Shown here one piece after another: positions 45,220 to 57,545 of a DNA stretch of 64,000 nt; position 1 is the first letter of the stretch, and every line of letters starts with the position of its first letter. A program made the position numbers and the translations under genes. The stretch comes from Malachius bipustulatus (taxonomy: Eukaryota; Arthropoda; Insecta; Coleoptera; Melyridae), in NCBI GenBank assembly GCA_910589415.1, contig OU342634.1:22689144-22753143 (forward strand), written 5' to 3'. A model generated the notes under the pieces. The model did not search any database, was not told the origin of the DNA, and saw only the letters and a program-made list of their open reading frames with translations.

Positions 45220-48200
45220 TGCGGTAATTGGAGAAAAACAGTACGTACCATCACGGAGTATTTAGCTAAACTCAACGACCCTTTTGCTTGCCATTTTTAT
45301 ACGCTCTCTTTGGCATGGGCAGGATTAACAGGAAGGGACCATTAACGAAAAAGACGACATGAAAATCGTGACGCAGTCGTCAAATTGAACCAATAGGTAT
45401 TAAGTATACAGAGTATTCCATAAAATGTTTATACATTAGACTATAAAATTATCGCTACAAATTATTTATTAAATAAAGAGGAACAACCTGGAATACCTTT
45501 CTTGATACCTAATGCTGCGTCATCTTAAGATGACTGCAATTAGATGTTTTAGTGCAGTATGTTTAACAAACTTCTTATGTCATAAATTGAACCGTGTCGA
45601 TCTGAAAGAGAAATAGTTTCAATACAACAAGACGGCGTATTATTAACGACGACAGTGTTATCAAAAATTCATTAATAATTTCATCATACGTCTCAACGTC
45701 TGTTAATAGAAGTATGGACACACATTTGGATAGAGACGTATTCCAGCTGGTGTAATTTGAGTTTAATTTACAGATTTGAGTAGGTAGGTAAATTGCTATT
45801 AATGTCACTCCAAATTTTCTCTTCATAAAAATCTCAAGAAATCTATTATAAGAGGACGAAAATTTAAATACTTGTATTAGGTTATACCAATTTTAATATT
45901 TTTAGTTGTTGATTATTGCTTTCATTAATCTCAAATTTATAATATGGTCAGTGCAATTATGTATTGAAAATATATTGTACCTTTGTAGACTTCTAAATAT
46001 TTACTATACCTAGTTTTTATTGATACCTATAGCAAGTACAGAAAATTTTAAATTTCCGAGTTTAATTTAACCTTATCAATGAAATTTGTGTGCTAGATAT
46101 TGCCAGAAAATGTGAACGAAGCAACAAATCTGTGCCGCCGTTTATTCGGTTGGATTGTAGCCAATCAGTCCCGCCCGATATATGCAATGAAATCGATTCG
46201 CTGGTGAAGCGGGAGAAGGGTTTAAGGGCTTAAGCAGCAAAAATAGGATTACTGCTGCGACCTACGGATATACAGAATAACTCGGCAAAAAGCATAAATG
46301 GACCATGTAGAACTGAACATGTAAACAATATTAGGGATACTTACTTTTGGATTAGGCATGACAAAAAATATCACACAAAAATAAATAATAATTAATTGTA
46401 ATACGATTTTAAGTACGTAGTATTATTTCATCTCGTTTCGTCCGAGATAATGGGCCTGTTCCAGGTAGCAAAAATTAGTAAAAATGAGTCTGTGTACTGA
46501 GTTATCCTTAAATAATAATTTTTAGGAAGAAAAAGCTCCTATATTAACGTGGGTGCGCTAACGCACCGTTTTTGAGATACAGGCTGTCAAAGAAAGACTT
46601 TATTTTTTCCGGTTTTTTGATATCTCAGAAACCGTTTCAGGTACAGAGCTCAATTTTTGTACACATGTTATACCATTGACAGTAGCTGCTTTTTAATGCT
46701 AACTAATTTGTTTCATATGCCAGTGACTAATATTTTGGGATTGCGTTAGGTTTTTACCCCTAAGTTCTATGAAATTGGGTACACACAACTTGGGTACACA
46801 CAAATATCCGTGGTACCGCTCAGGGCTTGATTTTATAGACATGCTTGTTGCCACCCCCATTCTCTGCAATGCATCAAACGAAATCTCTCATGGAAAAGTA
46901 ATCATCCTGAAGTACCTAAATAAAAAAATTTCCAAGCCTTCACGACTTTTAAATATTTTATCGTTCTACTCTTGATCAGATTTTCATGATCTCAACAGAG
47001 ACTCATCTACCTCCCAGAGCAAACACATGAACCAAATTTAATCCAAATCTGTTCCGAGTTCTTCTCCATGAGGCATGATTTCAGGAGACAGTCTGGCTAT
47101 ATCTCGATTCGATCCCTTAGGGTTAGAGTGTGTTGTCCACTTAAACTCCTTTGCTTTAGCATCCCTTGGGTAATTTTACCTGTTTTAGTCCTCTTATTAG
47201 ACTCCTCAGGGTTTTACAAAGGAAACTTTGTAGGTACGTATCCGATTATTAGTTTCCTCGGTATGCAATTAAGGGAAGTTACTACTTCATATATGACCAC
47301 GGCTTAGCACCCACTCATCATCCTAATTTACTTTCTGTTAGCATAAATATCTTTAAATGAGGATATGCGATGTATATAACCGAAGGTTACACAAAATAAG
47401 ATTTTTTTTGTTATTTTTATTTAACTTAATGAGAAAAATCAATGAAAAAGCCCAGCATACTGTTTGGAGGACCAATAAATTTCCTAGACCCTAGACCTTG
47501 ACCAAAAATCTCCATGACGTTGAGAAGATTTTAAGACTATCAACGCTTAGAAGCGATTTTTTTTAATAAATAAATTTCTCAGGAAATAATTGAAAAATAC
47601 AAAAGACAAGAGATAAGAAACCTCGACTGGAATTTTTTATTCAAATGAATTTTTCAAACCAAATAAAATGGAGTTATTCAAGGATCAAACAAATCAAAGT
47701 ATACTTATACATTATATTGTGTTCAAACGCAAAGAACACTTTGTGTTTTGTGTTAAAACGAGACTGCCCGACTCCGTCACAGAGCGACGAAATTATCATA
47801 CCTCAATTTATAACGTCTCCTACAGGAGACTGGCAATTTTAATTAGTCGAAAGAAAACAGGAGAACCTCAAGACAATGGTACGAGAAGACAAAGGAGAGG
47901 CCATAAAAGTGCAATTAATTTAAATGCAATGAGATTTAATTTAGACGATGATGGCGTTGGTTCTAATTGCACGTGCGAGTAAACAAGAACATTGCTGATA
48001 TCTTCTTTCCTTCTGCTACTCCAAGGGCCCAAATTTGTCTCACTACGTGATGAAGATAATAAATCATTTCGGTGCAGAATGAGAGTTAATTGAAAATTGA
48101 TTTTAATTTAAGCCATTTATAAACCGTAGATTTACACTGCAGGCCTACAGACTCTTTTTGCTCAATGTTTTTTTAGTCAAAAAAATTAGCAAGAATATTT

Positions 48201-51200
48201 GACAAAAAAAAAATTATAACCTAAAGAAATTTCCCTTCATATAAAATACATAGATAATAAAGAGGTTTACTAAAAACCTTTAGTAAACCCCGCTTATCTT
48301 TACTCATCTTTACTTTTTTACTATTAGCTTTGATCTACAATAATTAAAAATAAAATCAGATTATTTGAAGATTTAAAGTTTAAGCTTAGTGGTCAAATTT
48401 CTACTACAAAAAATTTATTTAAGCTACGAGAAAGTAGGTGTGAAACTGACCTCTATATCCAGATTTAGTTACCCGGCTTGGGTAATCTTTTATAGTCTTC
48501 CGGGACTTATAAATGAATAATTCTTTCATGTGTTAAGTAAAATATATCAAAATTCTAAAAGGTCACTGTCCTTTATTTTCTGGATTCTTATCTATTAATG
48601 GAGAAATTACTAATAGGTAATTAAACGTTTTGTATAGACGATAATAAGTAGGAGTAATCTTAACAGATTTTCAAATTGTCTTAATTCTGCATGTTAAGAT
48701 CAATTTCCGGAATAAGAAAAGCTTGGAGTCATTCCTAAAACAATTTTCGCTAGACAACAGACTGATCATTGAAAATGGGACACTGAAAGCGTAAATGCAC
48801 ACAAACACTGATTAGCGCAGGAATGAAAACAAACGTAGACCAAAAAAAAAATCGGAATTAGCAGGCTTTCACGCTCGTATCGTCTATCTTACTTAAGAAG
48901 TTTCTTATACGTCAGAATATAAGACGAAAAATATTCTAGTTCAGAATCTCGTGGAGTGTCTGGATGCGTCGTAGTGTTTTGTGTAAAACGGATGATTAAA
49001 GTCTCTGTATAGGTATAACGCATGAGTTTTATGCCCATCAGGTGAAAAATTTAACATGTCGAAGCAATTAATCCAGTCAAAATCGGTTTATTTTTCTAGA
49101 AATTTCAGGGACTTATGGATCTGCATGAGAGTTCATCATTCCTCAGTATACATACTACGAACTTGGAGTATGTAGTGTTGCCTATAACATTTATATTCAT
49201 GATATGTCAAAAAGTCAGTCGCTGTTTTAATATTATGTTTTAAAGATTTATTATGATTTAAGTATGTAGTTTTACTAAAATGATGTTATAAGTAATTATT
49301 TAATTAGTAACTACCTAGCTATACAGGGTGATTCAGGTTTCATCTTGTTAACTTCAGGAAACAATAGAGAATCGAAAAATAATATAAACTTGCTTTATTA
49401 AATAATTATATTTGCTAAATGTTTCGTTAAGAAAATACAGGAAGATAAATTTAAAAAAAAAATATTGTTTTTTTTTTGTTTGGAATAATTTTAAATTTTG
49501 TACAGTATAATATGTTCTGCTAATTAAGATACACATATGATACTCTCAATGCAAAATCACTTAATCAAGAGGCGGAGATCTGGGTATGTCATTACATTTT
49601 TTTTTTTTAATAAATCCTACTGTATACTAATGTAAATATGACAACCTCGTGTTGATTAGGTGAGGAGAAAATTCATATTCCGTGTTTGTTGTGGGAGGCA
49701 CGGTTTTCAAGATATTCCACAATGTGGAACTCATGAACCCATCAAGTTTTTTGTAAGGCAGTACTCTTCAATAACGATCACAAAAATGATTAATTTCTGG
49801 AAAAACTCAATAGCATTGATTTTCATGATGTATTTACCTCGCACGGGTTCGTACATTGTGACTTATCTTGGAAGCAGTGCGTCCTAAGCCAAAAATGTAA
49901 GATGACTTTTCTCCTCTAAACAACAGAGGTTATCTGCAAAATTTGTGCAAATTTGCAATAAAGTTAATGGCATGGAAATTATTTAAAAATAAAGGTAACG
50001 ACATAACCAGAAATAAATGATGTTTCATTGGGAGTATTTATTAATTTATTTCACTGTAAAAAATTTCAAATTATCGGCCCAAATTTGAGACATGATGTCA
50101 TCCACTATTTTCAGTATGTTTAGTTTTTGAAAGCAGTGTACCTACATTCGAAACGACTCCAAATGTCGGAAAACGACCTCATGTGTTTCTTTAGAGGGTA
50201 CTTGAAATATTTATACGGAGTGATGAAAACTATCAGAATTTTACAGTGCCCGCCAAAAACTTCGCCCCATGTGAGAAATTTTTTTATTTTCCAAATTTTA
50301 TTTTTATCATAAGTTTATACTTTCCAAAAGATTAAATTTGAGCACACTAAGATCCATGGTGTGACTTTTAGTTTCATAGAAAATTGGGTTTTTCTAAGTA
50401 ATGAAATAAATAAAACATTTTATACAGGAGGCCAAAAATTAGTAAAACGTGGTAAATTTCAATGTTTTGCTCATTTTTCTCAGTGCAATTTTGAATCGGG
50501 GGATTTGGAAAAGGGAGCATGTCCGTAAATTGTAATTTTTCAGGAGACACAAAAAACTATGTTTTTGACTCGTAATTAACATTAATATTCATTTTGTAAA
50601 AAAAGTTATTTCATTTTAAATTTTTAGGACATGTTCCCTTTTCAAACTCAACCTGATAAAAACTTCAAAATTAATTTTAAATTGGTTTATTAGGTATATT
50701 AGAAACACATAGTTAAAAGAAACTCAAAAATCGATATATATTGACGTAGAGTAAGAACTTAAAGATTAGATAGACGATATTCAAAATGATAATTTTCTCA
50801 TATTTGTAGCAAGAGTTTTTCTTTCTTGAACAGTCTTTTTATACAAATTTGGAAATTTACGATAACGTCACTACCGGTTGATTCATTTGGTTCTAAAACC
50901 ATAAGCCAGGGCGTGTTGCCTTTTCCAAATCACCGATTCAATTAGAAAAATTAACAGGAGTAGGTAGATATAACTAGTAATTAGTAGATACTAATACCAG
51001 GAGCGGAATTTTCTAATTTAAATTAATTGAAATTTTTTCTTCGTATCGAATGCACCTTCCACCAGAAACATAAAAAATTGCGACAGAAAGTTATTTAAAT
51101 TCGAAAATTTCGATCCTGTTATTAGTTTATATTTTTCTTGCAATTTTAGTCAAAACATCAAAAATCTAAATTATTTTTTCCATAAGTTATAAAACTTAAA

Positions 51201-53833
51201 TACCGCCCCTGTCAAATACCTCAAACGATCATGGGGAGTCAGACAGAAGTCCAAAAATCATCTCCTGATTATAGCAGCTTCTAATTTATTTTATGCATGG
51301 AATGTCTTTATTTAGCCTAAACTTAAAAGTGATTTTATTTAATGGATTTGAAACTTCTAATAGATTTGAGGATACACATTTTTAACTTTCTCTTTGTCTC
51401 CAAAATCAACTTGTTAGATTATCGCGCGTGTAAACTATTATTGTTTGTACATGCAATCATTATCTACACCTAATATGGAGATACCGAATATGGTTGTTAA
51501 AAGAAATGTTCATGACTCTGATATATTTTGATCATTATAAAGCGTCGAATGTAAAGTGTGATAGCGATCTTCGCAATTCGAGATTGCCATTGCTCGCATT
51601 TGCACTCCCCTTTTGATTGTAAGTAGTTAAAATGTGTAAAATACGTTCGACGATAGTCTCGCTAAGTTGGCAATAACCATTAGCATTCAATTGTTAACGC
51701 GATTTACCATTTTCGAAGTCCTATTGTTTTCACCAAGTCATTATTATGTCGTGTTTTACGCGCTACCGTACTGTCAGAATCGCTCTCCGTATAATAATTT
51801 CTATTTAGTTTAAAGGGGGATTTCCAAAGGAATCTTGTTTTATTGCCTCTATTTCCGTCGGGGTTGTGTTTTGGTGTTATAAATGGCTCCGAATGAGCCG
51901 AGTCTATTCTATATCTGTCACAGTACTAATTAGTAGGCGGCTTTTTTAGTAGCGACGATTAATATTTAAGAATCCGTATAACACCGGGGACTTGCCTTTG
52001 CCATTCAGCCACCACCACTATAATAAATCCTTGAGGGTTTATTTATGTTCACCTCAAAGTTGTTAATGTTGCAAAGTAAAAAACTTCTTAATTTCTTTCT
52101 CCGGAAAATCTACCTAAGTATAAGTATAAATATGCAGATATTCATCAGAAATATTACGATTCCCATAAATCTGGAAATGCAGTTTACGGATTTTCACACG
52201 TATAAGTATTATGTATATCTCTAAGCCAGCTTCCCACCAATGACGTCTATCGAGCTTGAAGAGGATTTTAAGGGCAAGACCAGACCATACTTGGTGGAAT
52301 TGTTTACACCAGGAAAGGTGGTCGTTATAAATCACAGATTCAACAACAAACATCACTCTTTCTAGGGTCCAAGAACCGCTGCTCTGCGGTTTCAACATTC
52401 ACCTTCATCACCCGCAGTTGTTCTGGATCGACCACCTATATATCTTGGTGTTTTATACTTCCAGTTGGAATGTCTACAAATAAACGAATAGATGACTGTA
52501 CAGATTCTAAATCTAAATCGTGAACAATGAGAAAATTGGCCCGGAAACAAATGACCTCGCACAGTTTTTGACTATATAACGTGAAAATGTGTTCCATATC
52601 AAGAATGATATAATTATTAATGGTTTTTCCCAATTTTAATATACGACTAAATCAAATGTTAAAACTTTTGGATATATTCAAAAAATTTAATATGAATATC
52701 CTAAATTCATTTTGATATTATAACAGTTGAAAAACAATCATGCTGCAGTACTTTTAAATAAAATAAAAGAAAATTTTTGATTATTTGAAGTTATAAATTT
52801 CATGGAATGATCCATATGTTACGAAATACGAAATACGCAAAACAAAAATAACTATTCGTTTAGTCAGATTTAAAGTTCTCCAAAATGTGCGAGGGAAAAA
52901 ATAATGAGGGGGTTAGTATAATAATAATTAATTAATGGATTTAAATTGCTTCAGAAAAGGCATCGAGAGTTTTTCAATGAGTTTCAAAATAATAGGTAGG
53001 TACTTATATGATAGATCGACAAGATGGCACTTTTTCGCTCTAGCTCCTCCTGTAAAACAATCCTGTCACGCCTAGCTTTAAAGATTTGTCATTCATTACT
53101 GTCAAAATGAACATGTTATTAGGATTTACCCTTGATTTATGATGGACAGAATAGACGATTTTATTTCCTCTCAAATTTCAGCCACTCCTCCCAAATACTT
53201 ATATGATACGTGGATGCAGCCAGCTTTCGTTGACTTGCCGCATAATAACATGTTACTGTCGATCCGATAACTGGCTTTAAATCCTCTTCCGGAAGGAATT
53301 ACGTCAAGTATAATAACATTGTTGCGTGTCTTGACGGTCCGGGGTCCGGATCGAAGAACCAGGGAAACCCGTAATAGACAAGGAGGTTATTGTTCATAAT
53401 TCCCTTCATCAGAGAGCACTGCTGTCGGCAAACGGAAAGATCGAATGTCTTCGCTGACTTCCTGCTGAGTTTACTCGATACTGATGCCTTTGTCATGTCA
53501 TCCTGCTGTCTTGCTGCAAAGGAAGTCATCGGGAAATAACTACTGCTTGTACTACGTGATAGAATACCAAGATTGTGTACGGTACGTCACCCATCTGACA
53601 AAGGAACGTCTTACCTATATTGTGTAAAGTGTTTCTTTTTTGTCCACAGGTCTACAATATAGCATCCGAACATACATGGGCTGCTGTAAATATTTAATGT
53701 CAGGTGTAATTTACGGGCTAGTACGGAAATAAGGTAAAGGAAACCTTTAGAAAAAGAAAAAGACTTACATGGTATGTATATCCAAAATTTTAAGGCAAGC
53801 GGAAGACGTGCCTAATCCTTATTTTCACGTTTT
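45220..53833. other. Long gene-free stretch with candidate conserved non-coding blocks
   Basis: No gene recognised. Blocks with balanced composition and many distinct words stand out at about 46110-46230 (contains CCAATCAG), 47740-48000 (contains TTTTAATTAGTCG), 51540-52040 and 53180-53640. A hairpin GGTTTACTAAA/TTTAGTAAACC is at about 48265-48290. A repeat-like block at 46480-46780 has phrases typical of foldback interiors (TTTTTGAGATACAGG, GATATCTCAGAAACCG). The 94-codon minus-strand frame at 52114-52398 is unassigned. Confidence 0.45.
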
Positions 53834-54490
53834 AAGATATAATATCAGCCTCGACTACTTTTGAGGACTTGCGCCCAGAAATTCTCCTTGCTTTGTATTA
53901 GATTAGATTAGATTAGATTAGATTAGATTTATCGTGAGTGAGCCATTGTGACATCTCCACTGCGACCGAAGGTCCATTATTGTGGCTCCTTGCTTTCTAT
54001 AAAAGTGTATAATTTTCTCACAATTTTGTCAATTTCTTAGAGATTAAAAATTTTAACGTTAAAAAGTTGACAAGTATGATGGAAAATTACGCCCTTTAGT
54101 GTTATGATAGTAGCACTCAACTATTTTTGAGGATTTTTACCCATAAAGAATCCTTTGTTTTTATAAAAGTCTATAATATTTCGTCAATTTGGCAATTTTT
54201 ATATACCTAGCGTTAAAAAATTTTTGAAAAAAAAAATATGCTGAAACGGTGCACTTTTACAAAAACGAATAAAATGTGTTATTATAGCAAGTTTCAACAA
54301 TTTCTGAGGATTTTTATACAGAAACCAAAAAAAATCCTTTGCTTTGTATAAAAGTGAGCAATTTTCTCTTAAGTTTTTTACAATTAAAAATTTTAACGAT
54401 AAGAAATTGACCAGTGTAGTGGGAAATACGCATTCTTATAAAAAGCTACGCAACCTCTTTTAATGCTATGAAAAGCTCTAAACAATTTTA
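53834..54490. repeat. Diverged tandem repeat array (about three units)
   Basis: Units share the order CAACTATTTTTGAGGATTTTT, CCTTTG(C)TTTTATAAAAGT, ATAATTTTCTC, ATTAAAAATTTTAACG and AAGTTGAC at about 53850, 54110 and 54290. With the 91-bp insert removed from the first, the period is about 180 bases. It is heavily mutated and non-coding, possibly old satellite. Confidence 0.65.
53895..53985 (-). mobile_element. 5'-truncated retroelement end with (TAATC)n tail
   Basis: A 91-bp insert sits between perfect 11-bp duplications CTCCTTGCTTT (53884-53894 and 53986-53996). On the minus strand it reads GGACCTTCGGTCGCAGTGGA followed by a six-unit TAATC-type tail. A microsatellite tail and long target duplication are typical of a severely 5'-truncated LINE or a SINE. 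Its family was not identified. Confidence 0.8.
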
Positions 54491-56816
54491 CTCGCTTGTT
54501 TTATTCAGGGTGTTTCACAGCTTTTGATTGGATTTCCTGTCAAGGGGTTATATGGCCCTTTAAACTGATTTGCCTAGAAGTTATTAAAAAAAAACCTATA
54601 CGGATTGTGAGAAAAAAATCATGAAACTTTGGCGAACATAGTGTATCTCAATATCCATAACTTCGGATACTTGTCAGTTTTTGTTGCACGAAATTTATGC
54701 GAGTTCAACACAAATAGCAGGATGAATAATAGGATTCATTATCATTTTTTTTTAAATAATATATAAATATGATAAAAACGTTTCATTAACACTTAATTGT
54801 CCTTGAGATTTGTCATGAATTTCAGACGTCATCGTCATCTAGAGGTCGACAATGGGGGCTTATGGCTTATTCAAGTGGGCGTCTCGGTGTTAATTCTTGT
54901 CAGTTCCTGGGTCAGATAGCGAACTCGTCATATGTTCCAAATTTATGTTTATATGAATGCATGTTCTATACAATGTGTTGCGTTGGATGATGCACCATAG
55001 GCATTTTAATGGTGAAAATTTACGATTGAATTATTGGTTTCCCTATTTTTTGTTTTAGAGAGAAATGTTAGATTAATAATTTGTTAATATTGAAAAGCTT
55101 CTCTTGCTATATAAATGTAATTTAAATCTGTTGCGCCGTTTCTGAGAAAAACTAGAACAAAATTTGAATTTGTTACGACATGCTCACAATTGAAAGTACG
55201 TAAATGACAAAAATTACGCCACAGCGAAATAATAACACATACCTAATGCAAACTTTTACACGATTTTCTCGAAAACTACTTAACGGACTGAAAATGTAAT
55301 AACAGCAACGGAAGTACCTTTACAATCTTAACTAATTATTAATTTACAATTTATTTTAGAATTTCCCATTGAAATCCCTATGCAACGTTTGCCAACGCAC
55401 CACCCGTTATAATATAATATGTAATTCTAACTTTCCTGTAAAACACAATGTAAAAATTTTTTTCCGCTTGAACGCATATGTATAACTTCTTTTTTAAAAA
55501 CGCAAGGTACTCATATTTCCATAATATTAGTCTAAAAATGCCTTCTAAAGAATGAAGAAAAATTCTGATTAAAATAATATTTTACCTTGACAGGGAGAAA
55601 TTGCACGCCTAGCGTTGCCCTATTGATAAAAGGAATATATATTTTAGGTCAATGTTTAAATCAGTTTTTTTTTCTTTTAAAGTTATTAAATAACCGTATA
55701 ACCACTTCTACGCTTTCCTTTAAATGGATTTGGAAGTTCTCCAATACATGCAGCGGCAGATGACTTCCTGCATACAAAGGATTCAGTTATTATTCACGGG
55801 AAAAGAAAAACGTTTTAACTCGATGGAAATTCGAACAATTCAGCACCTAATAGCCTATTTTCTTTTTGCTCTTTTTATTTCAAAGACGGAAAAGCTGTTT
55901 AATAAGGCTGTCCTTTTCCACTGCTTACGTCATCGACAGAGTAACTTTTAAGAAGAATTTTCCAACTGAAAATAAGTTGAAAAACATGCGAAAACTTACA
56001 GTCAGTAATTAGAAAAACTTTTTGAGGGCATGCTCTACCTAACTTGCTCTTACATCACACGCGAAAGAGGTTGTTTCCTTGCATGCGAAACTTTGATCAC
56101 GCAGCGTTTCTTTTGATTTCTATTGAACAGTTTATGTGAACCACCATCACCACCTAGGTATATAGGTTGTGCGATGTATCTTTAAAAGGTTAGAGTTGTA
56201 TTTTTACTGCACAAATTATGTATTCAAGGTTTCATAATATCGTATCTATATGTGAACAATTTATACCTGTTAACAAAAATTGAGGAGGAAGTAAAAAAAA
56301 CGCAAAAATATGTGCTGTTATGTGCGCGTATACTGCATTTTTATCAGTAGTTTCATAAGGCTTGTTAACAGTTTTATTATTATAGCTATATGAACTTCTC
56401 TGATAATAAACCATAAAAATACTATAAACTTTCAAGATACGGTCTATCTCCCAGCTTTTATCAGCGGAACTCTTCCTACGTAATCATGAAGCTGGTAGTT
56501 GAGGAAGAGACCAGTTAACAGCGGCTTTGCTTTAATCTTTAATAATTATTATTCTTAGAAAGGCAATAATGAATACAATTAGCTCCATTAATGTATTCAT
56601 ATACATTCTGATTCAATAAACTCTAGGGGTCAATTGTTATTGTCTTCCATTGAAGAAAACAACAACAATAATTGCCTTAATGAGATAAAAACCACCACAG
56701 TTCAAGTTATATAGAAAGCCAGAGATCAAACATTATAAAGAACTTTGTAAGGCAATAGGAATGTCGTTTTGCAATTTTTTTTTGATACTTACATATTTAT
56801 TATAAATTACATACAT
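54491..56816. other. Gene-free AT-rich stretch
   Basis: Begins with repeat-like sequence (CAGGGTGTTTCACAGC at about 54508, a common MITE-type end). No ORF is supported. The 75-codon frame at 55724-55951 and the 67-codon frame at 56232-56435 have no recognisable domain. Confidence 0.5.
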
Positions 56817-57545
56817 ACAGGATGTCCTAAATTTTATCTATCAAGGGCTATCCGCGTTATTTCAAAATTTCAAAAGTGAAACAAATTAAATTCGGGATAA
56901 ACTTCAAATGTACCCCTATAAGGCATTTTGTGGCTGATGCACCCTCAATACAACTTTACGCCTTCCAACCTCCAAGTAATCATCCCCTACTTGTCTTTTA
57001 AAATTACACCCCTATTTTTTTTTATTGACTTTATTATTGACTTCGTTCTGAATACAATAATGATTGGCGATTTTTGAAAATCCAAGCACGTTTAATATAG
57101 TTAGAGAGGAAGTAATACTGCAGAGCAAAAGAAAAACAGGAAGTGTAATTTGAAAAAAAAAACAATAAATTTCATAGTTTGCCAAAAACAATAAACTATC
57201 TTAAAAAAAACACAAAAAAACAAAAACCAGCGTTGCCAATGAGTAAAAATAATAATAAGGTCGTTCCAAAATTAAATTATGTCTCACCAAACTTGTTTTC
57301 CGTGGTTTACTCTTGACGGCAATAACGCGTAACTATGGTAACGAATAACAACAATACCCAAGTTGAAATGCCTCATTTCGGATTAAAAAGAAAAATCGCG
57401 GTATAATTTGACAGTACAGTTTGCCACAATGAATCCAATTTATTGCTTAGATGTTCAAAAATCGCATAAGTCAAACGAAGTACCTAAGTGATCCTGCTGA
57501 GCAATAAAATTAAGGGTGTAATTTGAAATAAAAATAGGGGGTGGT
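56817..57545. repeat. Dispersed repeat with partly inverted ends
   Basis: The left block (56817-57062) is the reverse complement of the repeat at 1296-1546, starting ATACAGGATGTCC. A short part of the same family (GGGTGTAATTTGAAAT, GGGGTGGTTACTTGGG) returns in the other orientation at about 57510-57555, so the whole may be a damaged foldback element. Non-coding. Confidence 0.6.

Noticed and set aside
52114..52398. 94-codon minus-strand ORF with several Trp and Cys residues
   Set aside because: I could not match it to any family and saw no start context or splice sites; too weak to call a gene.
53895..53930. CRISPR-like or telomere-like repeat (GATTA units)
   Set aside because: It is a short microsatellite tail within an insert bounded by target duplications; not an array with spacers and not the insect telomere repeat TTAGG.
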